Source of the DNA: Thauera sp. UBA6194 | GTDB lineage: Bacteria > Pseudomonadota > Gammaproteobacteria > Burkholderiales > Rhodocyclaceae | NCBI GenBank assembly: GCA_002422685.1 | Contig: DITC01000037.1 | Location: 1-64,000, forward strand | Direction: 5' to 3' | Length of the DNA stretch: 64,000 nt | Part shown: one piece after another, positions 33,425 through 43,792 of the stretch | How the letters are laid out: each line of letters opens with the position of its first letter | Numbering within the stretch: the first letter of the stretch is position 1 | The notes under the pieces: generated by a model | Databases searched by the model: none | What the model was told of the DNA's origin: nothing | Seen by the model: the letters and a program-made list of their open reading frames with translations, nothing else | Translations under genes and position numbers: made by a program

Positions 33425-35500
33425 GTGGATGTCCGCATGCGTGATATCCGCAAGGGCCCCAAGGACCCCTCTCACGAGCCCCGGACCCACCCCATGAACG
33501 ACGCCAGCCCCGGAGCGCCGCTCCATACCCGCCGCCAGTGGCTGCAGTACCTGCCCTATCTGAGCCTGACCCTCTTCCTCGCGGCCATTGCCGCGCTGGT
33601 GTGGCTGACCCGCGCCCACGACGCCGACGAACAGCGCACCACGCTGATCAACGACGTGCTGTGGATGGAGCAGAACCTGCGCTTTCACCTCGACCGCAAC
33701 GAGATCCACCTGCGCGAGATCGGCCCCGAGCTGTTCGCCGCGCGCGAGCTCTCCGCGCAGACCGAGGCCCGCCTCGCCGCCCTGCTCGGCCAGGAATTCG
33801 GCCTCGTCCGCATCCTGTGGCTGTCGCCCGAGGGCGAGCTGCTCGGCACCATGCCGCCGCTCGCGCACGAACGCGGCGTGGAGACTGGGAACGCGCTCAC
33901 CGCGGCCGACGCCAGAAGCCTCGCGCGCGAAGCCGCGTTTCGCCTCGCCAGCAGCATCGGCCGCCCGGTCTATGGCGCGCACTACACGCCCCCCGGAGAG
34001 CAGCCCCACTTCGAAGTCCACGTCCCGGCGTGGACGGACGAGGCGCAGCTCGGGGTCGTGATCGGCGTGTATTCGCTCTCGGACCTGGTCGTGCGCGAGC
34101 TGCCGTGGTGGTTCTCCGAGCGCTACCGGGTGGCCGTGCTCGACGCGGACGGCAAGGAGGTCGCCGCCAAGTCCAAGGTCGCGCCGCTGTCGGCGAGCCT
34201 GGCCTACACGATGCCCTTCGACCCGCCGGGGCACGGGCTGGTGCTGCAGATCACCGCCTACAAATCGGACACGCGCTGGGTACCGATCCTGCTCGGCGCC
34301 TCGATCCTGCTGCTGGCCGTCATCATCGTGTGGAGCGTGACCCAGCTGCGCCGCCAGCTCGCCCGCCGCCAGCAGGCCGAGCTCGCGCTGCGCGCGGAGT
34401 CCGCCTTTCGCAAGGCGATGGAAGACTCCATGCTCACCGGCATGCGCGCGCGCGACCTCGACGGCCGCCTCAGCTACGTGAACTCCGCCTTCTGCCGCAT
34501 GACCGGCTACGCCCCCGACGAGCTCGTCGGGCGCAGCCCGCCAATGCCCTACTGGGACCCGGAACATCTGGACCAGACGCTCGAACTGCACCGCCAGATC
34601 ATGACCAGCGGCAGCGACCCGGAGGGCACCGAAGTGCGCCTGCGGCGCAAGAACGGAGAGGCGCTCGACGCCCTCGTGTTCGAGGCTCCGCTCATCGACG
34701 CCTCCGGCCGTCATGCCGGCTGGATGGGCTCGGTGCTCGACATCACCGAGCAGAAGCGCGCGCGCGAACAGGCCCGCCAGCAGGAAGAGCGCCTGCAGCA
34801 GAGCTCGCGCCTGATCACCATGGGCGAGATGGCCTCCACCCTCGCGCACGAGCTCAACCAGCCGCTGGCCGCGATCGCGAGCTACAACAGCGGCTGCATC
34901 AACCGCCTCGAGGACACACGGCCGATCGATCGCCAGGAGCTGCTCGACATCCACGGCCGCATCGCCCGCCAGGCACGACGCGCCGGCGAGATCATCCGCC
35001 GCGTGCACGATTTCGTGCGCCGCTCCGAACCGCAGCTCGCACCGCTCGACCTCAACACCGTGGTCGGCGACGCCGTCGGCCTGATCGAAGCCGACGCACG
35101 CAAGCGCCACACCCGCCTGCGTGTCCAGCTCTCGCCGGACCTGCCGCAGGTCACCGCCGACGCGGTGATGATCGAGCAGATCGTCGTCAACCTGGTGCGC
35201 AACGCGATGGACGCGATGCGCACGACCGCTCACGACAAGCGCGTCGTGGACGTGAGCACGCGCCTGGATGGGCGCTTCGCCACCGTGTCGGTCGCCGACC
35301 GCGGCGCAGGCATCGGCGAGGAGGCCGCCGCGCGCCTGTTCGAGCCCTTCTTCACCACCAAGCAGGAGGGCATGGGCATGGGTCTGAACATCTGCCGCTC
35401 GATCGCCGAGCTGCACCGTGGCCGCCTGTCTTTCGGCGACAACCCGGAGGGCGGTACCATCTTCACCCTCTCGCTACCCGTTGAGACCGAAAGCGCATGA
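33425..35500 (+). CDS. dctS: DctS-type membrane sensor histidine kinase (Cache-like, PAS, HisKA, HATPase)
   Basis: Up to 691 aa; the likely start is MNDASPGAPLHTRRQWLQYL at 33494, with earlier ATGs at 33425 and 33437. Two membrane segments (LSLTLFLAAIAALVWLT; ILLGASILLLAVIIVWSVTQ) flank a periplasmic sensing domain of about 240 residues. A PAS domain (ALRAESAFRKAMEDSMLTGM, GYAPDELVGR) is followed by the H-box LAHELNQPLAAI and ATPase boxes (NLVRNAMDAM, DRGAGIGEEAAARLFEPFFT, GMGMGLNI). It is divergent from dctP and overlaps dctR by ATGA, so it most likely senses C4-dicarboxylates. Confidence 0.88.
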   Translation: MDVRMRDIRKGPKDPSHEPRTHPMNDASPGAPLHTRRQWLQYLPYLSLTLFLAAIAALVWLTRAHDADEQRTTLINDVLWMEQNLRFHLDRNEIHLREIGPELFAARELSAQTEARLAALLGQEFGLVRILWLSPEGELLGTMPPLAHERGVETGNALTAADARSLAREAAFRLASSIGRPVYGAHYTPPGEQPHFEVHVPAWTDEAQLGVVIGVYSLSDLVVRELPWWFSERYRVAVLDADGKEVAAKSKVAPLSASLAYTMPFDPPGHGLVLQITAYKSDTRWVPILLGASILLLAVIIVWSVTQLRRQLARRQQAELALRAESAFRKAMEDSMLTGMRARDLDGRLSYVNSAFCRMTGYAPDELVGRSPPMPYWDPEHLDQTLELHRQIMTSGSDPEGTEVRLRRKNGEALDALVFEAPLIDASGRHAGWMGSVLDITEQKRAREQARQQEERLQQSSRLITMGEMASTLAHELNQPLAAIASYNSGCINRLEDTRPIDRQELLDIHGRIARQARRAGEIIRRVHDFVRRSEPQLAPLDLNTVVGDAVGLIEADARKRHTRLRVQLSPDLPQVTADAVMIEQIVVNLVRNAMDAMRTTAHDKRVVDVSTRLDGRFATVSVADRGAGIGEEAAARLFEPFFTTKQEGMGMGLNICRSIAELHRGRLSFGDNPEGGTIFTLSLPVETESA

Positions 35501-36102
35501 CCGAAGCCTGCACCCACATCATCGACGACGACGAAGCGATCCGCGACGCGCTGCAATGGCTGTTCAAGACCCGCGGCGTCGACTGCCGGTGCTGGCCGAG
35601 CGGCGAGGCCTTCCTCGACGCCTGGCAGCCGGCGTGGCGCGGCTGCATCGTGCTCGACATCCGCATGCAGGGCATGAGCGGCCTGGAGTGCTTCGACACC
35701 CTGCTCGCGCGCGGCTGCGAACTGCCGGTGATCTTCATCACCGGGCACGGCGACGTGCCGATGGCCGTGGCCGCGCTCAAGAAGGGTGCCTTCCACTTCA
35801 TCGAGAAGCCGTTCAACGACCACGACCTGGTCGAGCTGGTGGAAAAGGCGCTCGCCGCCGATCGCGAGCGCCAGCGCGCCGCAGCCAGCCGCGAGACGGT
35901 GGAGGCACGCATCGCCACGCTGACCCAACGCGAGCGCGAGGTCATGGAGCAGATCCTGGCCGGAAAGTACAACAAGGTCATCGCCGACGAGCTGTCGATC
36001 TCGATGCGCACCGTGGAGGCCCATCGCTCGCGCATCTTCGACAAGATGGCGGTGCGCTCGGCGGTGGAGCTCGCGCAGCTGCTCACCACGCTGCGCGGCT
36101 GA
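35497..36102 (+). CDS. dctR: DctR-type response regulator (FixJ family)
   Basis: A 201-aa protein: receiver domain with IIDDDEAIRDALQWLF, the phosphorylatable Asp in CIVLDIRMQGMSG (about D53) and GAFHFIEKPF (Lys), then a LuxR/FixJ HTH (LTQREREVMEQILAGKYNKV, ELSISMRTVEAHRSRIFDKM). It probably activates dctPQM when phosphorylated by the overlapping kinase. The 133-bp dctP/dctS intergenic region is the expected target. It converges on tilS. Confidence 0.9.
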   Translation: MTEACTHIIDDDEAIRDALQWLFKTRGVDCRCWPSGEAFLDAWQPAWRGCIVLDIRMQGMSGLECFDTLLARGCELPVIFITGHGDVPMAVAALKKGAFHFIEKPFNDHDLVELVEKALAADRERQRAAASRETVEARIATLTQREREVMEQILAGKYNKVIADELSISMRTVEAHRSRIFDKMAVRSAVELAQLLTTLRG

Positions 36103-36108
36103 AGCCGG

Positions 36109-37446
36109 TCAAGCCTCCGCCGGCCCACCCGCCGGCCAGCGCGGCAGCACGCCCGGCTCGCCGGGCGCCGCGGCAAAGGCCGAGGCAATGCCGATGCCGC
36201 CAACCCAGGCCGGCTCACCGTCCACCCACAGCACCGGCAGGCGCGCGCGCAGCCAGGCCGGAATACCGGCCTCCTGGCACAGCTTGCGCAGCTCGCGCCG
36301 GGGGCGCAGCGGCGAGACGCGCAGGTGCATGCCGGGCTCGCGCGGCGCGAGCTCGCAGCGCAGCGCCGCAGCCAGGCGTGCAGCGCTCAGGCCTTCGCCG
36401 CACACGGACTCGAAGCGCACCCAGTCGCCCGCCCACGGCAGCGCGGGCTCGCCGTGCCAGGCGCGCGCCTCGGGCACGGGCGCGGACACCGGCTCCACCC
36501 ACACCGCATCGCGGTAGGCGCGCAAGGCCCAGGCCCCGAGCGAAACATCCAGGGCGCGCCCTGCGGGCGAGGCGCCGAGCTGGCGCAAGGCCTCACTCAG
36601 GCGCTGCGCGCCGGGCGGCTGCGCGTCGGCCCGGCGCAGCAGCCAGCGCACCAGGTTGGCCTGGCGCGCCGTGCTGAGCCCGAGAAACACGCGGCGCGAG
36701 AGCGGCGCGCCACCACAGCTTTGCGCATCGAGCGCAGCCAGCTCGCCGAGCAGCGCATCGCCTTCGGCAAAATGCGCCGCCGCGCGTGCCAGCGCAGGCA
36801 CCGCCGCCGGAAAGATCGCCTGCGCGCACGGCAGCAGGCGGTGGCGCAGCGCATTGCGGGTGAAATGCAGCGCTGTATTGCTCTCGTCCTCCACCCAGTC
36901 CAGCCCCTCGGCGCGCGCCCAGCACTCGATCCGGGCCCGACGCAGGCCCAGCATCGGGCGCAGACTGCCCGGGTGCCCAGCCCGCGGTGGCGAAAACGCG
37001 CGCATGGCCGCTGCGCCACGCACGCCCGCGCCGCGCAGAAGACGGAACAGCACGGTCTCGGCCTGATCGTCCTGATGGTGGCCGAACACCAGCCAGTCGC
37101 AGTCCACGCGCCGCAGCGCGTCCAGGCGCGCAGCGCGCGCGGCCGCTTCGAGCCCTTCGCCACGCGTGTGCGTGACACCGACCCGAAACAACGCAAAGGG
37201 AACACCCGCAGCCTCGCAGCGCGCCCGGCAGGCCTCGGCCCAGCTCGCGGCGTTTGCGCTCAGGCCGTGATCGACGTGCGCGGCCCCGAGCGTAAAGCCG
37301 AGCTCCGCGCGCAGGCGGCACAGGGCTTCGAAGAGCACGACCGAATCCACCCCGCCCGAGAGCGCGCAGCACAGTCGACTGCCCGGCTGCACGCCGGCAC
37401 GCCGCAGCGCAGCCGCGATCTCGACGGGTACGTCGTGGCTAGTCAC
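36109..37446 (-). CDS. tilS: tRNA(Ile)-lysidine synthetase TilS
   Basis: A 445-aa ATP-pyrophosphatase that converts C34 to lysidine in tRNA-Ile(CAU). The PP-loop is CCALSGGVDSVVLFEAL (SGGVDS 30-35), with FGHHQDDQAETVLFRLLRGA, IRP-like SLRPMLGLRRARI and DESN (WVEDESNTALHFTRNALRHR). The C-terminal domain is very Ala/Arg-rich (LRVSPLRPRRELRKLCQEAG). It follows accA after a terminator, the usual accA-tilS order, but may have its own promoter. Confidence 0.94.
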   Translation of the reverse strand: MTSHDVPVEIAAALRRAGVQPGSRLCCALSGGVDSVVLFEALCRLRAELGFTLGAAHVDHGLSANAASWAEACRARCEAAGVPFALFRVGVTHTRGEGLEAAARAARLDALRRVDCDWLVFGHHQDDQAETVLFRLLRGAGVRGAAAMRAFSPPRAGHPGSLRPMLGLRRARIECWARAEGLDWVEDESNTALHFTRNALRHRLLPCAQAIFPAAVPALARAAAHFAEGDALLGELAALDAQSCGGAPLSRRVFLGLSTARQANLVRWLLRRADAQPPGAQRLSEALRQLGASPAGRALDVSLGAWALRAYRDAVWVEPVSAPVPEARAWHGEPALPWAGDWVRFESVCGEGLSAARLAAALRCELAPREPGMHLRVSPLRPRRELRKLCQEAGIPAWLRARLPVLWVDGEPAWVGGIGIASAFAAAPGEPGVLPRWPAGGPAEA

Positions 37447-37465
37447 GGCCGGGGCGGGTCAAGGC

Positions 37466-37504
37466 AAAAAGGGCGGCGCCACCGCCAGCTGGGCGTGGCG
37501 CCGC
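37466..37504 (-). terminator. Intrinsic terminator after accA
   Basis: On the minus strand GCGGCGCCAC (37495-37504) pairs with GTGGCGCCGC (37473-37482), followed by a pair of C and TTTTT (37466-37470), 15 bp after the accA stop and 20 bp before the tilS start. Confidence 0.8.
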
Positions 37505-37518
37505 GGACTCGAACAGCC

Positions 37519-38484
<966 letters not shown>

Positions 38485-38581
38485 CCCGGCCTGTCCAAGT
38501 CAAAAAATGTTCGCCATTGTAACGCCAGCCGCTCCGCGGCGCGCGCTCCCGATGTTGCGCCGCAAAACCGGCCGCCCCGAC

Positions 38582-38621
38582 AAAAACACCGGGGCGGTGT
38601 CTTGCGACGACCGCCCCGGTG
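38582..38621 (-). terminator. Intrinsic terminator of the BI-1 family gene
   Basis: On the minus strand CACCGGGGCGGT (38610-38621) pairs with ACCGCCCCGGTG (38587-38598), followed by TTTTT (38582-38586), about 30 bp after the stop of the gene at 38654. Confidence 0.85.
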
Positions 38622-38653
38622 CTGTCAGGCGCCAGCCCTCGCGGGACCTGCGC

Positions 38654-39319
38654 TCAGTCGTTGTTGGCGAAACCGAGCAGGTGCAGCAGGCTGGTGAAGA
38701 GGTTGAAGATCGACACGAACAGCGTGACCGTGGCCATGATGTAGTTGGTCTCGCCGCCGCGGATGATGTTGCTGGTCTCGAACAGGATCAGGCCCGACAT
38801 CAGCAGCACGAAGGCGGCCGACACGGTCAGCGACAGCGCGGGGATCTCGAAGAAGATCGCGCCCAGGCCGGCCAGGAAGGCGACCAGGATACCGACCATC
38901 AGGAAACCGCCCATGAAGGAGAAGTCCTTCTTGGTCGTCACCGCGTACGCCGACAGACCGAGGAAGATCGCCGCGGTGCCGGCCATGGCCTGCATCACGA
39001 TGCTGGCGCCATTGGGCAGCGACAGGTAGGCGGAGATGATCGGGCCGAGCGTGAAGCCCATGAAGCCGGTGAGCGCGAACACGAACACGATGCCGAGGCT
39101 GCTGTTACGGAACTTGGTGGTCGCGAACAGCAGGCCGAAGTAGCCGAGCAGGGTCACGATGATGCCCAGGCGCGGCGCACCCATCGCCATCGACAGGCCG
39201 GCGGTGAGCGCGGAGAACGCCAGCGTCAGCGACAGCAGCATGTAGGTGTTGCGGATGACCTTGTTGGTCGATAGCACCGACGGTTCGGTGCGGGTCATTG
39301 TGGCGAAACGGTTTTCCAT
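38654..39319 (-). CDS. Bax inhibitor-1 / YccA family membrane protein
   Basis: A 221-aa protein starting MENRFATMTRTEPSVLSTNK, with seven hydrophobic segments (including YMLLSLTLAFSALTAGLSM, LGIIVTLLGYFGLLFATT, VFVFALTGFMGFTLGPIISA, FSFMGGFLMVGILVAFLAGL) and the BI-1 C-terminal region ETNYIMATVTLFVSIFNLFT. E. coli YccA of this family inhibits FtsH. Function here is inferred from family only. Start chosen by the ATG at 39317-39319 and the family N-terminus. Confidence 0.9.
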   Translation of the reverse strand: MENRFATMTRTEPSVLSTNKVIRNTYMLLSLTLAFSALTAGLSMAMGAPRLGIIVTLLGYFGLLFATTKFRNSSLGIVFVFALTGFMGFTLGPIISAYLSLPNGASIVMQAMAGTAAIFLGLSAYAVTTKKDFSFMGGFLMVGILVAFLAGLGAIFFEIPALSLTVSAAFVLLMSGLILFETSNIIRGGETNYIMATVTLFVSIFNLFTSLLHLLGFANND

Positions 39320-39374
39320 GGTCGGATGTCCTCCAGTGGGGAATCGATGATTTGTTTTGGGTGAGAGGCGCCGC

Positions 39375-39713
39375 TCAGGCCGGCAGGGCCGCCACGGCGT
39401 TGCGCGCGGGGCGCTGGTTACGGCGCACGCGCTGGGCGAGCACGCGGGATACGCGGTCAGCGGCCTCGTCGACCGCGGCGCGCACGTCGAGTTGCGTGAT
39501 CGCGAACACCACGTCCGGCAGGTTGCGCAGGCGAAGTTGTACCACGCACCGCTTGTCGACAGTGCCCTCGGCACCATCCACGTCCGCGACCTTCACGCGC
39601 GCCCACTGGATGTGCTCACGAAAACGACCGACAGCGAGCTTCATCCGGCTGGCCACGTATTCACGCAGGCCGGGGGCGCTTTCCACTCCATCGCAATGCA
39701 GGTCGATACGCAT
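39375..39713 (-). CDS. HPF/RaiA-type ribosome-associated protein
   Basis: A 112-aa protein beginning MRIDLHCDGVESAPGLREYV, with the S30AE/HPF fold pattern (beta-alpha-beta-beta-beta-alpha): ASRMKLAVGRFREHIQWARV, KRCVVQLRLRNLPDVVFAIT, AVDEAADRVSRVLAQRVRRN. These proteins bind the ribosomal A/P sites and promote hibernation. The basic C-terminal tail (RRNQRPARNAVAALPA) is consistent. It is not in the rpoN-linked position of the classic hpf, so it is a paralogue. It is divergent from the LysR gene. Confidence 0.75.
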   Translation of the reverse strand: MRIDLHCDGVESAPGLREYVASRMKLAVGRFREHIQWARVKVADVDGAEGTVDKRCVVQLRLRNLPDVVFAITQLDVRAAVDEAADRVSRVLAQRVRRNQRPARNAVAALPA

Positions 39714-39865
39714 GTTCAGTCTCCTGTTGTTGTTGCACGGATCCATCGGGCCCTGTGCTTCGATGGATACTAACCCTCAGACTGTTCGATAAAATCTCAG
39801 TTCAACTGAATTTTCATCCGGTTTTTCCGAAGTATCAAAAGCCACTGCCGGCGGGAGACGCAGGA

Positions 39866-40762
39866 ATGCTGAACTACAAGCAGCTTCATCACTTCTGGGC
39901 GGTTGCACGTGCGGGTGGGATCGTGCGCGCGGCCGAACGTTCCGGGCTCGCGCCCCAGACCCTCTCCGGACAGATCGCCACCCTGGAGACCGACCTCGGC
40001 GTCAACCTGTTCAAACGCCAGGGGCGCGGGCTGGTGCTGACCGAGACCGGCCGCATGGTGCTGGACTACGCCGAGGAGATCTTCCGCCTCGGCAGCGAGC
40101 TCGAAGAGGCCCTGCACAGCCGGGCCACCGGGCGCGCCGTGCCGTTTCGCGTCGGGATCGCCGACGTGGTGCCCAAGGCCGTCGCCTGGCTGCTGCTCGC
40201 ACCGGCGCTGGATCTGCCCGAGCCCATGCGCCTCGTCTGTCGCGAGGGCAAGTTCGACGCGCTGCTCGGCGAACTCGCGATCCACAAGCTGGACGTCGTG
40301 CTCGCCGACAGCCCCATGCCCTCGAACATGGACGTGCGCGGTTTCAGCCACGCGCTCGGCGAATCGACCATAGGCTTCTACGCCACGCCGGCGCTCGCCG
40401 CCGCACTCGACGGCCCCTTCCCGGCACGGCTCGACGGCGCCCCGCTGCTGCTGCCCGGCGTGGAGGCGAGCGTGCGCGGCCCGCTGCTGCGCTGGATCGA
40501 ATCCGAAGGGCTGCGTCCGCGCATCGTCGGCGAGTTCGACGACAGCGCGCTCATGCGCGCATTCGCCGAAGCCGGCGCGGGCATCTTCCCGAGCGCCTCG
40601 CTGATCGGCCCGCAGCTGCGCGAGCAGAACGGCATGATCCATCTGGGCGACGCGAGCGGGGTCAGCGAAACCTATTACGCGATCTCGGTCGAACGCCGGC
40701 TCACGCACCCAGCGGTGCGCGCAATCAGCGACGCTGCGCGCGGAAGGGAAAAGCTGGGATGA
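39866..40762 (+). CDS. LysR-family regulator, NhaR-like
   Basis: A 298-aa regulator: N-terminal winged HTH (MLNYKQLHHFWAVARAGGIV, LAPQTLSGQIATLETDLGVN, LFKRQGRGLVLTETGR) and a substrate-binding domain (ADSPMPSNMDVRGFSHALGE, AFAEAGAGIFPSASLIGPQL). The MLNYKQLHHFW start and SPMP motif are typical of NhaR, which in E. coli responds to Na+. The start at 39866 is chosen because the preceding 37 in-frame codons look non-coding. No nhaA lies nearby, so its target here is unknown. Confidence 0.85.
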   Translation: MLNYKQLHHFWAVARAGGIVRAAERSGLAPQTLSGQIATLETDLGVNLFKRQGRGLVLTETGRMVLDYAEEIFRLGSELEEALHSRATGRAVPFRVGIADVVPKAVAWLLLAPALDLPEPMRLVCREGKFDALLGELAIHKLDVVLADSPMPSNMDVRGFSHALGESTIGFYATPALAAALDGPFPARLDGAPLLLPGVEASVRGPLLRWIESEGLRPRIVGEFDDSALMRAFAEAGAGIFPSASLIGPQLREQNGMIHLGDASGVSETYYAISVERRLTHPAVRAISDAARGREKLG

Positions 40763-40891
40763 ACACCGGAAGAGGCGGCTGCGATTGATTTTCCGCCACG
40801 CTCACTCCAGAATCGCGGGCCAAAACACACCGCGACTGCGCAAGAAAGCGCGCGCGGCAGTGCAGCAAAACACACTGCGACTCCTGAAGCC

Positions 40892-40978
40892 TGGTGCCGA
40901 GAGTGGGACTCGAACCCACACACCTTGCGGCGGCGGATTTTGAATCCGCTGCGTCTACCGATTCCGCCATCCCGGCAC
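40892..40978 (-). tRNA. tRNA-Leu (anticodon CAA)
   Basis: An 87-nt class II tRNA on the minus strand. The acceptor stem GTGCCGG pairs with CTCGGCAC region, A box GGCGGAATCGGTAGACGC, anticodon arm GCGGATTCAAAATCCGC (CAA), a variable arm of the length normal for Leu, T arm GTGGGTTCGAGTCCCAC and an encoded CCA. It reads UUG codons. Confidence 0.95.
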
Positions 40979-41055
40979 GGGACGCGCATTATCTCCGAAC
41001 AACCGATGGCGCGGCAAGCGAAGCGCATGCCACCCCATAGCCAGACTCCATCACG

Positions 41056-42120
41056 ATGCCCCTCACGCTCAGTGACTTCGACTACACGCTCCCCCCCGAG
41101 CTGATCGCGCAGGCACCGCTGCCCGAGCGCAGCGCAAGCCGTCTGCTGGTGCTGACACCGCAGCCGGGCGAGGCGCCCACGCTCGCGGACACATGCTTCA
41201 GCGCGCTCGCCGACCTGGTCAGGCCGGGCGACCTGCTCGTATTCAACGACACCCGCGTCATCCACGCACGGCTGCATGGCGTCAAGGACAGTGGCGGCCA
41301 GGTCGAGGTGCTGATCGAGCGCGCGGTCGGTCCGCACGAGGCGCTCGCGCAGGTGCGCGCGAGCAAGTCGCCCAAAACCGGCAGCCGCCTGCGCCTTGCC
41401 GATGCCTTCGAGGTCGAGGTGCTCGGTCGCGTTGGCGAATTCTTTCACCTGCGCTTTCCGCAGGGTGAAAACCTGTTCGCGCTGCTCGAGCGCCACGGCA
41501 AGCTGCCGCTGCCGCCCTACATCCAGCGCGCCGCAGGCGAAGCCGACGAGTCGCGCTACCAGACCGTGTTCGCGCGCGACCCCGGCTCGGTCGCTGCGCC
41601 CACGGCCGGCCTGCATTTCGACGAGGCTCTGCTCGAACGCATCGAGGCCCACGGCGCGAACTGCGCCTGGCTCACGCTGCACGTGGGCGCCGGCACCTTC
41701 CAGCCGGTGCGGGTGGACGACCTCGGCGAGCACCGCATGCACCGCGAGCGTTACGTCATCCCGCAGGAGACCGTAGACGCCATCGCCGCCACCCGCGCCG
41801 CCGGTGGGCGCGTGATCGCGGTCGGCACCACCAGCATGCGCGCGCTCGAGGCCGCAGCGCAGGACGGCCCGCTCGAAGCCGGCAGCGGCGAGACCGAGAT
41901 CTTCATCCTCCCCGGCTTCCGTTTCCAGATCGTGGATGCGCTGATCACCAACTTCCACCTGCCCAAGTCAACGCTGCTGATGCTGGTGTCGGCGTTTGCC
42001 GGCATGGACAGCATTCGCCGCGCCTACGCCCACGCCGTCGAAGCGCGCTACCGCTTCTTCAGCTACGGCGACGCGATGTTCATCACCCGCAGAAACGAAG
42101 CCGAAAACGATGCAGTTTGA
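41056..42120 (+). CDS. queA: S-adenosylmethionine:tRNA ribosyltransferase-isomerase QueA
   Basis: A 354-aa enzyme that adds the ribosyl moiety of SAM to preQ1-tRNA, forming epoxyqueuosine. DFDYTLPPELIAQAPLPERS, DLLVFNDTRVIHARL, AAPTAGLHFDEALLERI, LHVGAGTFQPVRVDDL and ITNFHLPKSTLLMLVSAFAG are conserved. It is the first gene of the queA-tgt-yajC-secDF cluster and overlaps tgt by 11 nt. Confidence 0.97.
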   Translation: MPLTLSDFDYTLPPELIAQAPLPERSASRLLVLTPQPGEAPTLADTCFSALADLVRPGDLLVFNDTRVIHARLHGVKDSGGQVEVLIERAVGPHEALAQVRASKSPKTGSRLRLADAFEVEVLGRVGEFFHLRFPQGENLFALLERHGKLPLPPYIQRAAGEADESRYQTVFARDPGSVAAPTAGLHFDEALLERIEAHGANCAWLTLHVGAGTFQPVRVDDLGEHRMHRERYVIPQETVDAIAATRAAGGRVIAVGTTSMRALEAAAQDGPLEAGSGETEIFILPGFRFQIVDALITNFHLPKSTLLMLVSAFAGMDSIRRAYAHAVEARYRFFSYGDAMFITRRNEAENDAV

Positions 42121-43222
42121 ACTCCTCACCACCGATGGCGGCGCCCGTCGCGGCCGCCTGACGCTTGCTCACGGCGTGGTCGAAACCCCGGTCTTCATGC
42201 CGGTCGGCACCTACGGCACGGTCAAGGCGATGACGCCCGCGATGCTCGCCGACATCGGCGCGCAGATCTGCCTGGGCAACACCTTCCACCTCTGGCTGCG
42301 CCCGGGCCTGGACATCATCGCCGCGCACGAAGGCCTGCACCGCTTCATGGCCTGGGACAAGCCCATCCTCACCGACTCGGGCGGCTTCCAGGTGTTCAGC
42401 CTGGGCGCGCTGCGCAAGATCACCGAAGAAGGGGTCAAGTTCGCCAGCCCGATCGACGGCGCCAGGCTGTTCCTGACGCCCGAGATCTCGATGCAGATCC
42501 AGACCGTGCTCGACTCGGACATCGTGATGATCTTCGACGAGTGCACGCCCTACCCCGCCACCCGCGACGAGGCGGCCAAGTCGATGCGCCTGTCGCAGCG
42601 CTGGGCCAAGCGCTCGCGCGACGAGTTCGACCGCCTGGAAAACAGGAACGCCCTGTTCGGCATCGTGCAGGGCGGCATGTACGAGGACCTGCGCGACGAG
42701 TCGCAGGCCGCGCTGGAAGACATCGGCTTCCACGGCTTCGCCATCGGCGGCCTGTCGGTCGGCGAGCCCAAGGAAGACATGGCGCGCATCCTCGCCCACA
42801 CCGCCCCGCGCCTGCCGCAGGGCAAGCCGCGCTACCTGATGGGCGTGGGCACGCCCGAGGACATCGTCGACGGCGTCGCCGCCGGCATCGACATGTTCGA
42901 CTGCGTGATGCCCACCCGCAACGCGAGGAACGGCTGGCTATTCACCCGCTTCGGCGACATCAAGATCAAGAACGCAACGCACAAGGCCGACACGCGCCCG
43001 CTGGATGCATCCTGCGACTGCTACACCTGCCGTAACTTCAGCCGGGCCTACTTGCACCACCTGCACCGCGCCGGCGAGATCCTCGGCAGCATGCTCAACA
43101 CGGTGCACAACCTGCGCTACTACCAGACGCTGACCTCCGAGCTGCGCGAGGCCATCGCCGCCGGCACCTTCGCGGCCTATGTACAACGCTTCCGCAGCGA
43201 GCGTGCGGCCGGGACGAACTGA
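42110..43222 (+). CDS. tgt: Queuine tRNA-guanine transglycosylase
   Basis: A 370-aa enzyme exchanging G34 for preQ1 in GUN tRNAs. MQFELLTTDGGARRGRLTLA opens the protein at ATG 42110, inside the 3' end of queA. The catalytic Asp lies in PILTDSGGFQVFSLG and DECTPYPAT; the nucleophile region is GTPEDIVDGVAAGIDMFDCV. The zinc site is DCYTCRNFSRAYLHHLHRAG. Its presence shows that the host makes queuosine, distinct from the QueC-like accessory protein. Confidence 0.97.
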   Translation: MQFELLTTDGGARRGRLTLAHGVVETPVFMPVGTYGTVKAMTPAMLADIGAQICLGNTFHLWLRPGLDIIAAHEGLHRFMAWDKPILTDSGGFQVFSLGALRKITEEGVKFASPIDGARLFLTPEISMQIQTVLDSDIVMIFDECTPYPATRDEAAKSMRLSQRWAKRSRDEFDRLENRNALFGIVQGGMYEDLRDESQAALEDIGFHGFAIGGLSVGEPKEDMARILAHTAPRLPQGKPRYLMGVGTPEDIVDGVAAGIDMFDCVMPTRNARNGWLFTRFGDIKIKNATHKADTRPLDASCDCYTCRNFSRAYLHHLHRAGEILGSMLNTVHNLRYYQTLTSELREAIAAGTFAAYVQRFRSERAAGTN

Positions 43223-43315
43223 ACCCACCGCCCTCGCCGGCGTCTCACCGGGCCGGGCCCACCCCCGGCTACTGCTATAATCGAACGCTTTTTTCTCTAA
43301 CCCGGAGTTACCAAC

Positions 43316-43642
43316 GTGCTGATTTCCAATGCCTACGCCCAAGCAGCGGGCGCTTCCGACCCCACTGGCGGCCTAATGGGCCTGCTGCCCCTGATCCTGA
43401 TGTTCGTGGTGCTGTGGTTCCTGATGATCCGCCCGCAGATGAAGCGCGCGAAGGAACACAAGGCCATGGTCGAAGCGCTCGCCAAGGGTGACGAGGTCGT
43501 CACCGGTGGCGGCATCGCCGGCCGGGTGACCGAAGTCGGCGACAGCTTCGTGCAGGTCGAGATCGCCCCCAACACCGTGGTCGCCGTGCAGAAGCAGGCC
43601 GTCGCCACCGTGCTGCCCAAGGGCTCGCTCAAGGCACTGTAA
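43316..43642 (+). CDS. yajC: Preprotein translocase accessory subunit YajC
   Basis: A 108-aa protein starting at GTG 43316 (MLISNAYAQAAGASDPTGG), with one membrane segment (LLPLILMFVVLWFLMIRPQM) and a small beta domain (GDEVVTGGGIAGRVTEVGDS). YajC binds SecDF. A CGGAGT sequence about 8-13 nt upstream supports the GTG. It heads the yajC-secD-secF group. Confidence 0.94.
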   Translation: MLISNAYAQAAGASDPTGGLMGLLPLILMFVVLWFLMIRPQMKRAKEHKAMVEALAKGDEVVTGGGIAGRVTEVGDSFVQVEIAPNTVVAVQKQAVATVLPKGSLKAL

Positions 43643-43792
43643 CGCCCCTCGATGTCGGCCGACGGCCTCGCCGTCGACCGGTCGCCGGCCCGCCACGCGC
43701 GTGCTCACCAGACCTCTCGTCAGCTCGATTTCGGCGCAGCAGGTTCTGTAGCGCGGCTGGCGGGCCTTGCTCCACACACTTTCCCGCCGACG